Assembly: GCA_948567375.1 (NCBI GenBank)
Contig: OX419761.1
Coordinates: forward strand, 42,286,501 to 42,350,500
Source: Lunularia cruciata
Taxonomy: Eukaryota; Streptophyta; Marchantiopsida; Lunulariales; Lunulariaceae
Direction: 5' to 3'
DNA: 64,000 nt
Below the pieces are notes generated by a model. It was not told the DNA's origin. It saw only the letters and a program-made list of their open reading frames with translations, and did not search any database. A program made the translations under genes and the position numbers. Below, one piece after another: positions 44,467 through 56,650 of the stretch (positions within the stretch are counted from its first letter, which is position 1; every line of letters starts with the position of its first letter).

Positions 44467-47380
44467 TTAGCTTTCGGACCCCTTCTTGTTTTGTACCGGT
44501 CTTTTCCCTCCGTCAGGTCCTCCTATGATCCCAAACAGCTGAAATTGCTCTTGTCTGGCCCTCGCCCTAGCCTTTTCGTCCTCTGTCTTCGAGTGAAAAC
44601 AATAAGCACAAGATACTCCTTCCTCCCATAGTGGGTGTTTCTTATCCTCCTCGTTCACAGGCTTCTTGCAAGCATAGCAAAGCCCGTGTGTCCCTTGTCT
44701 CAATCCATGTTCCACAGAGACTCGTTTGTCGAACACGAAACATTCACCTTCCCACAGACTTTTCTCGGGAGGTACTTCCTCCAGGTACTTCAGAATCCCA
44801 CCATCCAGATGATAAACCTGAAAGCAGTTCAGCCATCCGTTTGTGAGTTCCAAATCTCCACATTACAGTCTGGAAAGTAAAATATGAGAGGCATACCGAA
44901 AGCCATTCAGCTCCAGAGTTATTATGCTGATATCATCATTAATGAGCGGAATGACAATTGCGTGTACAGGAAGTTCAATTGACCAGACGTCGTCAATGGT
45001 AAACAACCGAGAAAACAAGCTACGTGCTGATATAATGAGCAAGGGAAGTAGACTAAGGAGGCACCCGAAGACCACCAAAGAGCCAAGAAGGAAAATTAAA
45101 GTCAGACTTGGGTAAAGAAAGGACAGATCATAACCAATAATTGGTACAATAACAGTAACCATGGTAAACGCGAAGCTGCGCATATGGATAACTAGTATTC
45201 GCCTGATATGATTTACTCATACAAGCAGAAAGTAAGGGACAAACAGAAATTTATGCTTATCCACAACAGAAAAGAACAATTTAATACTAGACTCTAAGAT
45301 AGACGTCGACTGGTGTTAATGGGTATATAAAACCTGCAACTACAGTTTTAGTAGTTGCAAAGCCCAACAATATTCTTGAGAAGATACCGCTAATCTAGAA
45401 CAGTACGGAACAAATCTACCAGTTTACAGATAGATTGTCCAAAAACAAAAGATTTCAAGAAGACATGTCATCTTTACAAAACGTACCTCATCAAACCCTT
45501 TCGCTATAAAGTATGAAGTAGCCTTCTCACACCTAATGCCACCCGTACAATACATCGCAATTCGTTTCGGATGTGACTTTGAAGGTCCATTCTCCTCATC
45601 GTCTCTTGCACTCGTCATCCGATCCGCAGCCTGGACGGATGCCTCTAGGTTTTGATCCGCGGGATCATGTTGAGAGCTGCTTTCTCCTAGTCCAAACCTG
45701 CTCTCTACCCAAGCGGGAAACTCACGGAAGGCTTGTGTCTCCGGGTCCACTGCTCCTTTAAATTTCCCAATTCGAATTTCGTAATCGTTTCGGACATCTA
45801 TTGTGACCTGACCAAGCACATATACATATCCACAAGTTGATATAAATGTCACTTTAGAAGGTTTAAAATTTGTATCCAGTTGAATTGTCAGTACCTTACA
45901 TCATCCAGGGTTGCAAGGATTGAGAGTTACAACCAGGGTCCACGTTCACAACATTCGATATAAAGGTAGAAATACGGACTCAATTTGCTTTGGCATCACC
46001 AGTAAAACTTGCAGCATCGGCACTTCAGCAATGAATAAAACAAAGGTACAGTTTAAGAGATACGTGGCGGAAAGGGAATAATGTATTTGAGATGAACTAG
46101 CATAGAACATCTAGTAGAGTATTACTGACGGAAAAGTCAGGTCATAGAACTATGGGCTTAACCATTTCAAAAATAAGGAGTTAAACTCCCGAGTGAGTAG
46201 CCGAATATACAGATAGGCCAAGTTAAGGGAGTAGTGGAACAGACTTGAACGACAGACCGTTTCAGGATCAGAGATCAACGCATTCCAGTCCTTCGGCTTC
46301 ACGTACTTCCCCACTCTCTCTGAGGGTTTTACGCCTGGAACTCCTAAGGGTACAACCTGTAAAACAAGAGGAAACGTTTAGTTGCAGGCCCACGTTGGCC
46401 GTGATTGAAAATGTCAGAGAGTTCCAAGTGAACGAAAGAAATCAATTTGCGTACAGTATACCTCATTTTTCAGCTTGATTCTTACATGGCCCCAGCGAAA
46501 AGGAGCATCATCTCCAGCTCCTAGTGGAGATTTATTTGAGTGGCCATCGTGAATATTTTCATCCTCAGAAGTAGCAGGAGCTTCAGTCTTGCGCAGATTC
46601 TCGAATCGAACATCGGATTCTACGACAGCAAAGACCTTGTCTAGAGACTCTCGAGTACCACATATGCTGCCATTGATTCCTTCCGGAGCCAAAATAATTC
46701 CTCCGGAAACCCGCTGCAGAAACAGGACATTATGCGCACTCAATATGAGCAACATCCAATTGAAAGTCGGGAAATTGGACAGACCAAAAGGCTGTCCAAT
46801 TAAAAATTCATAACAAAAAGGGTTGCTAGACAGGTGAATTGCAAAGCTGCCCATAACATTTTATCGGAATGAATAATATGGATTGGAAAAGTAGGGCTTC
46901 TCCAATCTTAACTATTATGCCACAAAAAGGACATAGACTAAACACCTTTATCCTAGAATGACTTCAATTAATTGACCTGGAAGAGAAACATGGTCACAAT
47001 CTCGAAAATAAAGAAGAGAGGCACCTCACATGTGCTTCACAAAGCTCCCGCAACGGCTGCCTCATGTCGGCATAATCAGGAAGGTCGGCAAATTTGTAGA
47101 AAGACACAACAACGAGAGACGATGGCATTGGCTTCGCAGATTCCGCGACAACGTACTGATTTTGACTACTGTTCGAAACGCTACCACAAGAAGCACAATA
47201 TCTGCGCTTTCCATCATCTTTCAATTCTAATTCTTGCCCCATCCATACAAGCTCTGCTGCTGCTCTCCTCGGCCTCCCTATCAACGACACTCCCCCAACA
47301 GTGGAAGATAAACAACGAGTCAGTGCGCAACGTGTGCTCGTGTACATCAACGGCCCCGGTCTCCAGAGAATTGCTTGCAT
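44467..47380 (-). CDS. STR8: Rhodanese-domain protein, TrhO/STR8 type, probably plastid-targeted
   Basis: Homologous to bacterial TrhO (UPF0176), which hydroxylates U34 of tRNA, and to plant STR8. Coding exons (minus): 47380-47030, 46713-46462, 46356-46258, 45807-45487, 44817-44467; all GT-AG, all phase 0, 457 aa (close to plant STR8). Residues 1 to about 85 are Arg/Ser/Thr-rich and transit-peptide-like. [20 protein letters not shown] and [18 protein letters not shown] form the N-terminal TrhO domain. [20 protein letters not shown] and [15 protein letters not shown] (catalytic Cys at about 321) form the rhodanese domain, and [14 protein letters not shown] follows. The C-terminus has paired cysteines (CYACKKP, CAYCF), probably metal-binding. 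A low-complexity insert of about 40 residues (about 276-313) lies in the rhodanese loop before the active site. Met-1 is chosen because it opens the transit peptide; the frame is open upstream without ATG. No lesions. Confidence 0.92.
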
Positions 47381-48549
47381 CCTTCCACAGCAACCTCTAC
47401 CCACAATTCTCCCGAGAGAAACAGGAAATCTATGTTCATGCCCTTCTCTCCTTCCCCTTCGATTTCCTGAACCCCTGTACAGTACCAGGTTTCCTACTCC
47501 CGAATCATCCGACAAGGTTTTGTCAGTAACTTAAACCCTTGGAGGAAATGAGGAAGGAAGCCCGTTCTTCGAGGGGAACAAGATACGCAGCTGTAGAGAA
47601 CCACTTTTTTCTCTCTTTGTCTTCTTCTTATTCCGCTTCTCAGAGCCTCTGAAGATGCTCCGGAGCACTTGCTGGGCATCAGGAGATAAGAAGTAGGAGG
47701 AGAGATTTAGCTTCCTAAGGTTTGTAGCGAGTACACTGACCTGACCCCACGGCTTGAACGTATGTTCACTATTTCATAGAGACGGAGACCAACAAAGAAT
47801 TCGGTCATCTCATATGTGGACATAGAACACTACGGCATGGTGATCGTATGGGATGTTCTTTTATTTTGGACGGTTTTTTACTATTTAGTATGTACCTGGA
47901 TAACTCTCTAATTCTATAGACAAATCACAACCGCCTTCATTTAAATCACAATAACCTTTTGTAGAATTTGAGTGGATAGAAGATGAGAAAACGGCTGCTC
48001 TGTAGGGATACCTCCGGTGTGTAGAAATACAAGCAATAGATTCTTATTCTTACAAGCAAGCAATACAAGCAATAGATTCTTATACAAGCAATAGATTCTT
48101 ACAAGCAATAGATTCTTATATGAGGGAAACGTCTACTCTGCGGGACCGATAATAGTCTGCAAGGGAAACACAGATACAGATTCCCCTCTGGAAAAGGTGT
48201 AGATTCAGTAGAGATCTGTGCCACTTGGGGGACTTTCTTCATCTTTGGCCTAGTTTTTGTTATGTGATGTCTTCTTCTTGTCCTGTTCTGTTAATCTGTT
48301 AACTCGATCAGTTCTTGATTTGGTGGAAACCATTGTGAGACTCCAGGTTCTCTTCCCCTTGACGCAGAACCACTAAAACCTCCTCAAATTCCAAATTTCA
48401 ACACTATTCAAGTTCTTGTCTTGCAGTTAATCAGCTGTTCCAAGAAGTTGGAAAGAACCAGCCTTGCTAAACTTTCCTTTGCTCTCGTTTAAATGCATAT
48501 GTGGACAACTCTCAATGTCTAATATAGAAACAAGGAGTGAAGGCATAAG
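47381..48549. other. STR8 5' flank
   Basis: Expected promoter and 5' UTR of the minus-strand STR8 gene. Contains the tandem repeat at 48029-48117. The copia element starts 1.17 kb upstream of the STR8 start codon. Confidence 0.5.
48029..48117 (+). repeat. Tandem repeat of ACAAGCAATAGATTCTT
   Basis: Four copies of the 17-mer at about 48029, 48064, 48083 and 48101, with 1-18 bp between them (TATACAAG-type spacers). Confidence 0.85.
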
Positions 48550-48766
48550 TGTTAGAATTATAACGAGGCGTTGTGTTAGATCAAAGTTCATGAGAGTTTA
48601 CTATTCACTAGTTACTATTTACACGATTTTAAGTTAAATACATGAATTACGTGTCCTAACTCTTGTAGATAGTAAATGTGTGCTCTTAAGTATGCACATG
48701 TACTTATATAATTCAATTATTGACAGTTCTATCAATTTACCCTCCATTTACATACATTCTCTCACA
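48550..48766 (+). repeat. Copia 5' LTR (217 bp)
   Basis: TGTTAGAATTATAACG ... ATTCTCTCACA. It shares with 59013-59234 the blocks AAATACATGAATTAC, ACTCTTGTAGATAG, CATGTACTTATATAAT and CAGTTCTATCAATT. Differences include an insertion in the 3' copy (AATTCTGGGATTATT). Confidence 0.95.
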
Positions 48767-48779
48767 TGGTATCAAAGCT
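48767..48779 (+). promoter_or_regulatory. Copia primer-binding site (initiator tRNA-Met type)
   Basis: TGGTATCAAAGC directly follows the LTR. The plant copia consensus is TGGTATCAGAGC, complementary to the 3' end of initiator tRNA-Met. Confidence 0.9.
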
Positions 48780-48973
48780 AAAAGCTATGGAATTTCTTCT
48801 TTAGATGCTTGGGGACGGTTTAGCATACCATTTCAAAATTCTAAAAGTCTAATTGTCTTACACACAAGTGTATTTGGAAAAAAAAAATCCCTTGTTCATC
48901 CTCTGAAAGAGTGTCTCTTTTCTTTAGGTTTTGGGAGAAAAATTCTCCACTATCTTTTGTGAATCAAATCATT

Positions 48974-49806
48974 ATGTCTATTGCTAATGCTATTGGTGTT
49001 GGTGTTCTTGTTGTTGGGGTTGGTGCTCCTGCTCCTACTGGTGCTAGTGTTGGTCCTGCTGCTGGTGTTGGTGCTCTTGCTCCTACTGGTGCTGGTGTTG
49101 GTGCTCCTGCTCTTGTTGGTGTTGGTGTTGGTGCTATATTTGCTACTCCAACTATACAATTTGACTCACTTTTGTCAAATTCAATGATAATTAGTTCCAA
49201 TCTTGGAAACATTATCTTGCACTCAAACTAAAAATGACTTCAAGTTTTACAATCGTTGATGACGCTGAAATCAAACCCACCTCAACTACTATTCTGCCTG
49301 ATTGTGAGCATAAGAATCTTGTTTCTCTTGAAACAATAAATTCAGCATTAGCTTCTAAATTTGTTCCTACCATCAGTAGGCACATGTTGGTAAGTGAACC
49401 ATGGATGGATTTAACTACCATATATGAAGGTACTGATGATGTCACAATCATATATTTACTCGACACTTTGATGAATTTGAAGATGCATGAAAGCATCAAT
49501 GTAGCAAAACACATCACCAATTTTTGTGGAGTCCTCACCCAATTAGCTACAATGACAAACGCAATCAATAACCAACAAGCTAAGCGTCATTTGATGAAAT
49601 TCATGCATTCTAGTTTCAAGTATTTTCTACAATCATTGCAAACAAAGAAGGCATTAGATCTTTCTGATGTCATTTCTCTTCTTCTTCAAGAAGAGATCAA
49701 TATGAAGTATAAAGGTCTTGTAGAGCAAACAATTGCTCTAGCAATCACACAAGGCTCTACATCTTCTTACAAAAATGAAGGTAAAGGCATGGGGAGCTGG
49801 AAGTAA
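48974..49806 (+). pseudogene. Copia gag
   Basis: ATG at 48975 (MSIANAIGVGVLVVGVGAPA) opens a low-complexity Gly/Val/Ala/Pro stretch from degenerate GGTGCT repeats. A frameshift near 49175 joins to 49234-49806: TSSFTIVDDAEIKPTSTTIL, DLTTIYEGTDDVTIIYLLDT, HITNFCGVLTQLATMTNAIN, a gag domain of the UBN2 type. Past the stop a degenerate Phe-Asn-Gly repeat precedes CHYCSKKGRHIKDYHKC (about 50010-50060), a zinc-knuckle-like remnant. The minus-strand copy at the right edge of the window has the same alanine/glycine leader. Confidence 0.85.
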
Positions 49807-50059
49807 TGATCTCATGGTTTTTTGGGCCAGAAATCTTTCAACAGATCTTTTAGTCAGAATCCTTTCCTTGGCCAAAATTCTTTCAACAGATCTTTTGGTC
49901 AAAATCCTTCTCCTGGTCAGAACTCTTTCAACAGATATTCCGGTCAGAATCAAAGTTATTTCTCTACATCTTTTGGATGAAATTCCTTAAAACCTTCTAT
50001 CATCTGTCACTACTGCTCAAAGAAGGGACGTCACATCAAAGACTATCACAAGTGCAGTG

Positions 50060-50420
50060 TTGATGCAAGGGAGAAAGGAGGCAAGGAACACCATCACTCC
50101 AATGCTTCTACAATTCACACCTCTTTGTACAATGTTGATGTTGTTCCTTCAATCACTCAGGTTAAGCAATGGTACATCAACACTACTGCCTCTTAGCACA
50201 TGACCTACCAATGAACTTGTTCCTTGGTCTATGAAGCATACTCACCACCTAGACAAGTTTACTTGGTTGATGGTTCCAACATTGCTAATCAAGGCCATGG
50301 GACAATTTCTGTTAAGCTTGCTTGTTCAGGGAACTCCTACATGTTCTACATGTTCCTTTGTTGAACAAGAATCTCTATTCCGCACTTCAGTTGAGTAAGT
50401 CACATAGATCATTTTCAGTT
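50060..50420 (+). pseudogene. Copia protease remnant
   Basis: WYINTTAS-stop-HMT at about 50170-50205 corresponds to the copia protease signature 'W..DSGAS.HMT'. The catalytic Asp is replaced by Asn and a stop follows. VYLVDGSNIANQGHGTISVK continues the domain. Confidence 0.7.
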
Positions 50421-50629
50421 GAAGGAAACCAACATTTTCCTTTATGATGATTTGCAAAATCTGATTGCATCATGTCCTAGATTGGATATCTTTTGGCTTC
50501 TTGAAGAGTCAATTGAGCAACCTCAAGATGATGCAATCTCTACATCCATTCAATCTCAATCATCTCAAGTTGTTCCAATCTCTATTCCAACCAGGGATAC
50601 ATCTTCTAATATTACTTCCCTATGGCATT

Positions 50630-51300
50630 GACAACTTGGGCACATCAGCAAGAATAGACTTCAACTTCTACAAGACAAAGATCTAGTTGTTAAGATGGAT
50701 CAGATCAATCCTAATTTGTTTCCTATTTGCTCACCTTGTCTTCATGGCAAGCAAACTCAAATTTCCTTACCTTAGGAAGGAGCTACTAGAACCACTATTC
50801 CATTAGCTCTCATCCATTCTGATGTTTGTGGTCCCATCTCTTATGCTACCTACATTGGTTATAGATACTTTGTGACCTTCATTGATGATACAAGGTACAC
50901 ATTCTTGTACCTACTCAAGTTCAAACATGAAGTTTTTACTTGTTTTCAAGAATACATGACCTATGTAGAGACTCATCTCAATCAAAAGGTTCAAGTGTTG
51001 CGCTCAGACAATGATGGTGAATACAACTCTATAGATTTTCATCTTTTTTGCAAAGGCAAAGGTATCATGTGCCAATTCAGCACTCCACATACTCCTCAGC
51101 AAAATGGTGTTGTTGAGAGAAAGAACAGAACATTGGTGGAAGTAGTCCGCACTATGTTATTTGATTCTAGACTCCCCAAGTCTCACTGGAGAGAGGCACT
51201 ACACACTACCAAATTTCTGCAAAATTGAAGTCCTACCAAAGCCATCTCCTCCAAAGTCACACCTTTATAACCAACTCTGGTTTGGTTATAAACCTAATCT
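50630..51300 (+). pseudogene. Copia integrase
   Basis: QLGHISKNRLQLLQDKDLV, then CSPCLHGKQTQISLP (HHCC zinc binding), LIHSDVCGPISYATYIGYRY (first catalytic Asp), FVTFIDDTRYTFLYLLKF, VQVLRSDNDGEYNSIDF (second Asp), CQFSTPHTPQQNGVVERKNR (catalytic Glu). The core frame 50872-51228 is open; stops at about 50631, 50775 and 51229 break the rest. Confidence 0.9.
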
Positions 51301-52107
51301 ATCTAAACTTCACATTTTGGTGTCAAGACATTCAACTCAATTTCATATATGATACGACAATTTTCAATCACTCTCTTGCTTCTAGTTCTTAGTCTACCCA
51401 CGGTCTATCCCCACCAACTCCTACTCAATCACCTCCTCTCCACAATCTTACAACTCCAACAATTCCTTCTCCATTGCCTTCTTTACTACAATGCTTACCT
51501 TTTAGTTTTGGCATTCCACATAGGTCCTCATGATCCTCTACCATTATTTACACTAAGAGGCCAAAACCTCTACCTTCTCCAGATGTTGTCTAAGCACCTT
51601 CTGTACATCAAGGCACCATGGCTTGCACTCAAGTTCAAAAATATGATGGACTGTTGGAGTCTACTAATGCATTAAGCGTGCATTATTTTGCATCTGACCC
51701 TCATCTTGACACTTATGAAGCTGCTTTCACTAGACCTGATTCCAATAAAAATGGTTTGAGGCTATTCAAGATGAGCTTCTGTCCATGGAGAACAATCAAA
51801 CAAGGGTCATCATTGAGTTACTAGCGGGTCGCAAGGCAATCACTTGTAAGTGGATTTTTAAGAAGAAATACTATGCACAAGGCTTGATCCAAAGATACAA
51901 GGCTCGACTTGTTGCTTGTGGTTTCTCTCAAGTTCCAGGTATTGACTAGGTATTGACTACACAGAGACCTACTCTCCTGTTATCAAATTGACAACAATTT
52001 GCGTACGGCTTGCTTACTCAGCTCAGAATAATTTGGAGGTGCATGATGTCCCCTCTTGATGTCAAAATAGCTTTTCTCAATGGCACATTGATTGAGAAAA
52101 TCCACAT

Positions 52108-52519
52108 TGTTAAAGACCAAGACCGAGGAGAGAAATAGGAGAATGGAAGCTCACATTGGGACACTTGAATGAGGGAAAACTCCAAATGTCTAGCATGATC
52201 TTTGGTATTGGTATTTATAGGTAGCATACAAGGCACTTGAGAAGCTTGTCAAGAAGCTTCCTCAAGGCACTTTCTTAGAGTGCAAGCAAAGTTAACCAGG
52301 AAGCTTCTCAAGAAACTTCCTTCTAGAAGTTGCCTACTTTGCGTGCAAGCTAAGCTAGTTGGAAGCTTCTAGAAACTACTTACTTGAGGTGCAAGCTAAG
52401 CTATTTGGGAAGCTTCCCAAGAAGCTTCCTAGATACTTCTAGAATATTCTAGGATAATTTGTCTTATTTGCTATTTTTTTAGCCCTACTAACTTCATCGC
52501 TAAACTCCATATTGTTATA
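52108..52519 (-). repeat. Chromovirus 3' LTR (412 bp)
   Basis: TGTTAAAGACC ... TATTGTTATA on the plus strand (the terminal TTACA is mutated to TTATA). Contains the conserved TTC/GAA/TTC run at 52437-52449 and the TATA box complement at 52212-52219. Confidence 0.93.
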
Positions 52520-52559
52520 TATTCCCCCACCGCTAGTTGGTGACGTCCTTGTTGCCAAT

Positions 52560-52670
52560 GAAGCTTTGAACTCTTGGATGGCCATATGTGCATTTTGGAG
52601 GTAAGAAAGAGGTTCCCATGTGGCATCATGAAGGAGATACCCTTTCCAAAGGACCTTGTACTCCGTATGT
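52560..52670 (-). pseudogene. Integrase C-terminal chromodomain
   Basis: The minus strand reads KGYLLHDATWEPLSYLQNAH then MAIQEFKAS. This is the 'W.G....ATWEP...L..A...I..F' core and helix of a chromodomain. Chromodomains steer integration toward marked chromatin (family knowledge). Frameshifts separate it from the upstream integrase, and the annotated start of the domain is not resolved. Confidence 0.75.
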
Positions 52671-52899
52671 GGTCAACGGCCTTGTTGAATATGGCAACGC
52701 GCAAGGATACAATCAACTTCGTACTCCTCATGATCATTGATAGGGATAGAAGGAAGGAGAGGTTGCACTCAAGAGGAAAAGGAAGAGGGGTTAGGAAAAA
52801 GAGTTTAAACTTGGAAACATGAAAGATAGGATGTATACGCATATGACAAGGCAAGGCAAGTCAATAAGCAACAAGAGAGACAATTTGGGTGACATCAAA

Positions 52900-53982
52900 G
52901 GGTCCTATCCAATTAGGGGCAAGTTTACATATTTGGGTATCCAAGGGGAGAGGGAGGTTACTAGAGGATAACATGACTTTATCACCAACTTCAAAGGTGA
53001 GATCAAGACAATGGTTGTCCGCATATTATTTTTGATGATTTTGAGCAACAAGGAGGTGAGATTTGGCTTGCTGGAGAGATTAGGATATAGTGGTCAAGAA
53101 TGTTGAAGTATGAGGAACGTAAGATGGAGAGGGAGCAAGAAGAGAATCCGGAACAAGCAAATCTTGGCCAAGATTGAGAAAGAAAGGAGAAAATCTTGTG
53201 CTTGCCTGTTTGGAATTGTTGTAGGCAAATTCTACAACTGCAAGACATTCATCCTAATTGGTATGGTGTATATTGATAAAGACATGCAGCATATCTTCCA
53301 ATGTACAATTTGCACATTTGGTTTTTCCATCAGTTTGAGGATGATAGGTCGTGGACAAAGCAAGCTTGGTGTTGAGTATTTAGAAGAGTGCTTGCTAAAA
53401 CTTCCCGGTAAATCAAGGATCGCGGTCGGAGATGAGTACACATGGCATCCCATGATGCTTGAAGACATTGTCAAAGTAGATTTACGCTAAGGTTGGAGCA
53501 TCCATGGTATCACAGGTTGGTGCCAAGTGGATTTGCTTACTAAGCTTAGCGACAAACACCACAATTGATGTGTGTCCTTGCTTTGTCTTGGGCAAAGATG
53601 TGATGAGATCCAAGCTCACATGCTCCCATCAAGCGGATGGAATGGTGAGTGGTTGAAGGAGTCCACTCGGCTTTTGATTGCTGGCCTTGTTGCGTTGGCA
53701 GCTCTCACATGATTGAACAAATTCTCAAACATCTTGTGTCATGTGGGGCCACCACCATCGATGTTAGAGGGTATCCAAGCTCTTGTCCACACCCATGTGA
53801 CCAACTATGGGTAAATCATGGGCTTCTTGAAGGCGCACAAGTCGAAGATCACCTTTGGCTGGAACATAAATCCGGTTCTCATGGAATGGAAGGCTCTCCT
53901 TCCATGGAACTGAAGGCTCTCCTTGCAACAAGGAGTACAACACCTTCTCCAGCCAGAGAAGGTGTTGTACTCCTTGTTGCAT
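52900..53982 (-). pseudogene. Chromovirus integrase remnant
   Basis: From 53982: NRIYVPAKGDLRLVRLQEAH, DLPIVGHMGVDKSLDTL, the HHCC zinc-binding start of a gypsy integrase. The catalytic core that should follow (to about 52.9 kb) is present only as broken frames. A perfect inverted repeat (GGAGAAGGTGTTGTACTCC type, 53930-53978) interrupts this stretch. Confidence 0.7.
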
Positions 53983-54344
53983 GTTATAAGGTGACCATGT
54001 ACCATTTGGAAGAAGGGATATTGTTGTAGAGTTGATTGAAACTTATTTTGGACCTTGGAGTCAATCAACACTGTCATAATTGCCGTTGTGATGAGAGGAA
54101 GAGACTTAAAATCAGGATGTCGTGATAATGCATCAGGGATGATGTGGAACCAATCTAGTTTGTACTCAAGTTTGATGTCAAAAAATTAGAGTTGTTCCTC
54201 CCATTGATGATGTCGAGTCTTCATGTGTTCCAAGTGCAAGGTCTACAACAATGGTTTGTGATCAATTCACATGATCACTTGTTTCTCCAAGAGGTAATGC
54301 CTCCATACCTTAGTGGCATATACCATTGCAAGTTGTTCTCAATC

Positions 54345-55340
54345 TCAAGCAGAGTAGTTTTTTTCATCCTTATTGAGTCGGCGAGACACAAAGGCAATGG
54401 GATGTAGTCCATATGGGAATTCTTGTTGCAACACAACTCCAATTGCAAAAGTATCAAAATAAACCACACAAGGTAGTTGAGGATCATACGGTTGAAGAAT
54501 GGGTATTGAAGGCACCATATGTTTCAACTTCTGGAATGCTTCTTTGTGCTTGGTGGTCCATTGGAAGCTTGAGTCCTTCCCCAAGAGGTCAGTCAATGGT
54601 GCAGCCACATGAGCATAATAATGGATGAACCGTTGGTAAAAACTAGCCAGTCCATTAAATGCCCGTACTTCTATAGCATCCTTTGGAGTAGACCAATCAG
54701 TAATGGCCTTGATTTTCTCCTCTTCCATCTTGATCCCCTCTGATGAGATCTTGTGGCCCAAGAAGGTAACTTCTTTTTGCCAAAAGGCACACTTTGACTT
54801 CTTGCAGTAAAATTTCCATTGTCGTAGTCGTCTTAGGACTTCTTGCACATGATTCACGTGTTTTGCCTCTATCTTGCTATAGATTAAGATATCATCCAAG
54901 AACACCACCACGTACCGATCCAATAGTCCATCCAACACCTGATGCATCTGATCCATGAAGATTGTTGGAGCATTAGTGACCCCAAAAGGTAGAACTCTCC
55001 ATTCAAAATGCACATACCTTGTGCAAAAGGCCATCTTTTGCACATCCTCCCTATCAATGAGGATTTGCCAATAATCGCTGCAGAGATCACGCTTGGAAAA
55101 GTATTGTGCTCCACTCAATTGATCAAGCAAGTCATCAATTCAAGGCAAGGGATATGCATTCTTCACTATTTGCTTATTGAGTCCATGATAATCAATACAT
55201 AAACAAAGTCCTTCATCATTCTTTGGAATGAATAGTACCGATGCTCCCCAAGGAGAGGTACTATGTCGTATGAAGTCCTTCTCCAAAAACTCCGTAAGTG
55301 TTGTTCGCAACTCCTCCAACTCCTTTGGTGAGAGCCGATA
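54345..55340 (-). pseudogene. Chromovirus reverse transcriptase and RNase H
   Basis: An open frame of 261 codons (55130-54345): LDQLSGAQYFSKRDLCSDYW, VLPFGVTNAPTIFMDQMHQV, YVVVFLDDILIYSK (the catalytic FLDD box), FYCKKSKCAFWQKEVTFLGH, then AFNGLASFYQRFIHYYAHVA, LPCVVYFDTFAIGVVLQQEF (RNase H; the first Asp 'DAS' reads DTF). The N-terminal RT part ([20 protein letters not shown]) lies at about 55.27-55.14 kb behind a stop. Domains are well preserved compared with the other gypsy elements here, so this is the youngest of them. Confidence 0.9.
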
Positions 55341-55779
55341 GATTTATCTACTCATTGGGGTACTACCTGGCAACAACTCAATCTTGAAGTGCATACCACA
55401 ATTGGAGGGTAATCCCTTTGGCAGATCATCCAGAAACACGTTTGCAAACCCTTGAACTATCTTATCAACCATTGCTTGATGAGGCTCTTGGCCCTCCTTA
55501 GATTGTCCTTGTGCAATTGGCTTGATCCACACCGTAAAAAATATTTATCTTCCTCCAAAGCTTGCTCTATGGCTGCTTCATTAACAAACTTGCCATCTAG
55601 GGACTCATCTCTCTTCAAAGCTTGTTCCATGGTTGCCTTCCTAGCAAACTTCCCCTCTTGGGGCTCCTCTCTCTTCAAGGCACGATGTATGGCTACCTTC
55701 TCAATAAACTTCCCATCCTTGGACTAATTATTCTTAGGTGTCTTACTCGGAGGTGCCAGACAGCCTAATCGGAAGTTTT

Positions 55780-56120
55780 GACTTTGGTGTTATACTTGAA
55801 TTTGTCGTCGAGTCCAATCAAATTGAACCTTATGATGTTCAAGCCAAGGTAGTCTTAGAATGACATCATAGTGTAGAGGTGCCATTACAAACCTCATACA
55901 TTCCAAATACTCTTTCCCAACCTTAAAAGTAATAGGATGTGAGGTACAAAATGCAAAACCCTTTATGCAAAACTCTTTCTACCATCCACCATCATCAATC
56001 TATTTCCAATTACTAGCTTGATAGGAATACCCCAATTCCTTTGCTACTTGCATAGACATGCAATTCTCTGAACTTCCAGAATCAACTAAAATCCTACAAC
56101 CCCAATTAGATATTGTACCT
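55780..56120 (-). pseudogene. Chromovirus aspartic protease
   Basis: VDSGSSENCMSMQVAKELGY at about 56100-56040 contains the DSG active-site triad of a retropepsin. KEYLECMRFVMAPLHYDVIL then LPWLEHHKVQFDW follow at about 55.9-55.8 kb. Interrupted by stops. Confidence 0.75.
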
Positions 56121-56192
56121 TACAAGTGAAGCAAACTTGCATAGGTTGAGCCTTCAATCCCATTGGAACTAATCAAGCTCCCAATATGTGGC

Positions 56193-56650
56193 TCAAAATC
56201 TCCTATTGAGCTTCCTTGTTTGCCTGATCATTTTGTTCCACACACTCCATCTGTGCAACTTGTCAAGGTCGCCCATTCTTGAGTGAACATTCAACAATGC
56301 GATGTCCAACTTGGCGACAATAAAAACAATCTCTATTTTATCACAATCTTTCTCTATCCGTTGTCCCAAGTGGTCTTTGTTGGATAGCATCAATTTCCAT
56401 TGGTGCTGATTCTTCCACCCGTGCGTAGTGTATTGGTAAGCTTTTTGTAGGTCGAGGTCGAGACCAAGTTGTCACAACCAAGGAATCAAAACGCTCAACC
56501 AATTGCATGGCTTCTTCTATGTTTTGTGATTCCCACATGGTCACCTCCAATTTGGTTCGTGACTTCAATCCCCGCACAAATCGATCCAGAACTTCACCTT
56601 CTTGTATATCTGGAATTTGCATAATGATATTCTGAAATTGTATGATGTAG
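56193..56650 (-). pseudogene. Chromovirus gag C-terminal half
   Basis: IPDIQEGEVLDRFVRGLKSR, TKLEVTMWESQNIEEAMQLV, ERFDSLV form the end of retrotrans_gag. A Cys/His stretch near 56.3 kb is a decayed zinc knuckle. The N-terminal half (about 57.0-56.65 kb) survives only as fragments. Confidence 0.75.

Noticed and set aside
48950-49212. Minus-strand Ser/Thr/Asn- and Pro/Thr/Ala-rich frames
   Set aside because: Antisense shadows of the low-complexity copia gag leader.
53930-53978. Inverted repeat in the chromovirus integrase as a separate element
   Set aside because: A palindromic duplication of local sequence (GAAGGTGTTGTACTCC and its complement) with no borders of its own; treated as a local rearrangement.
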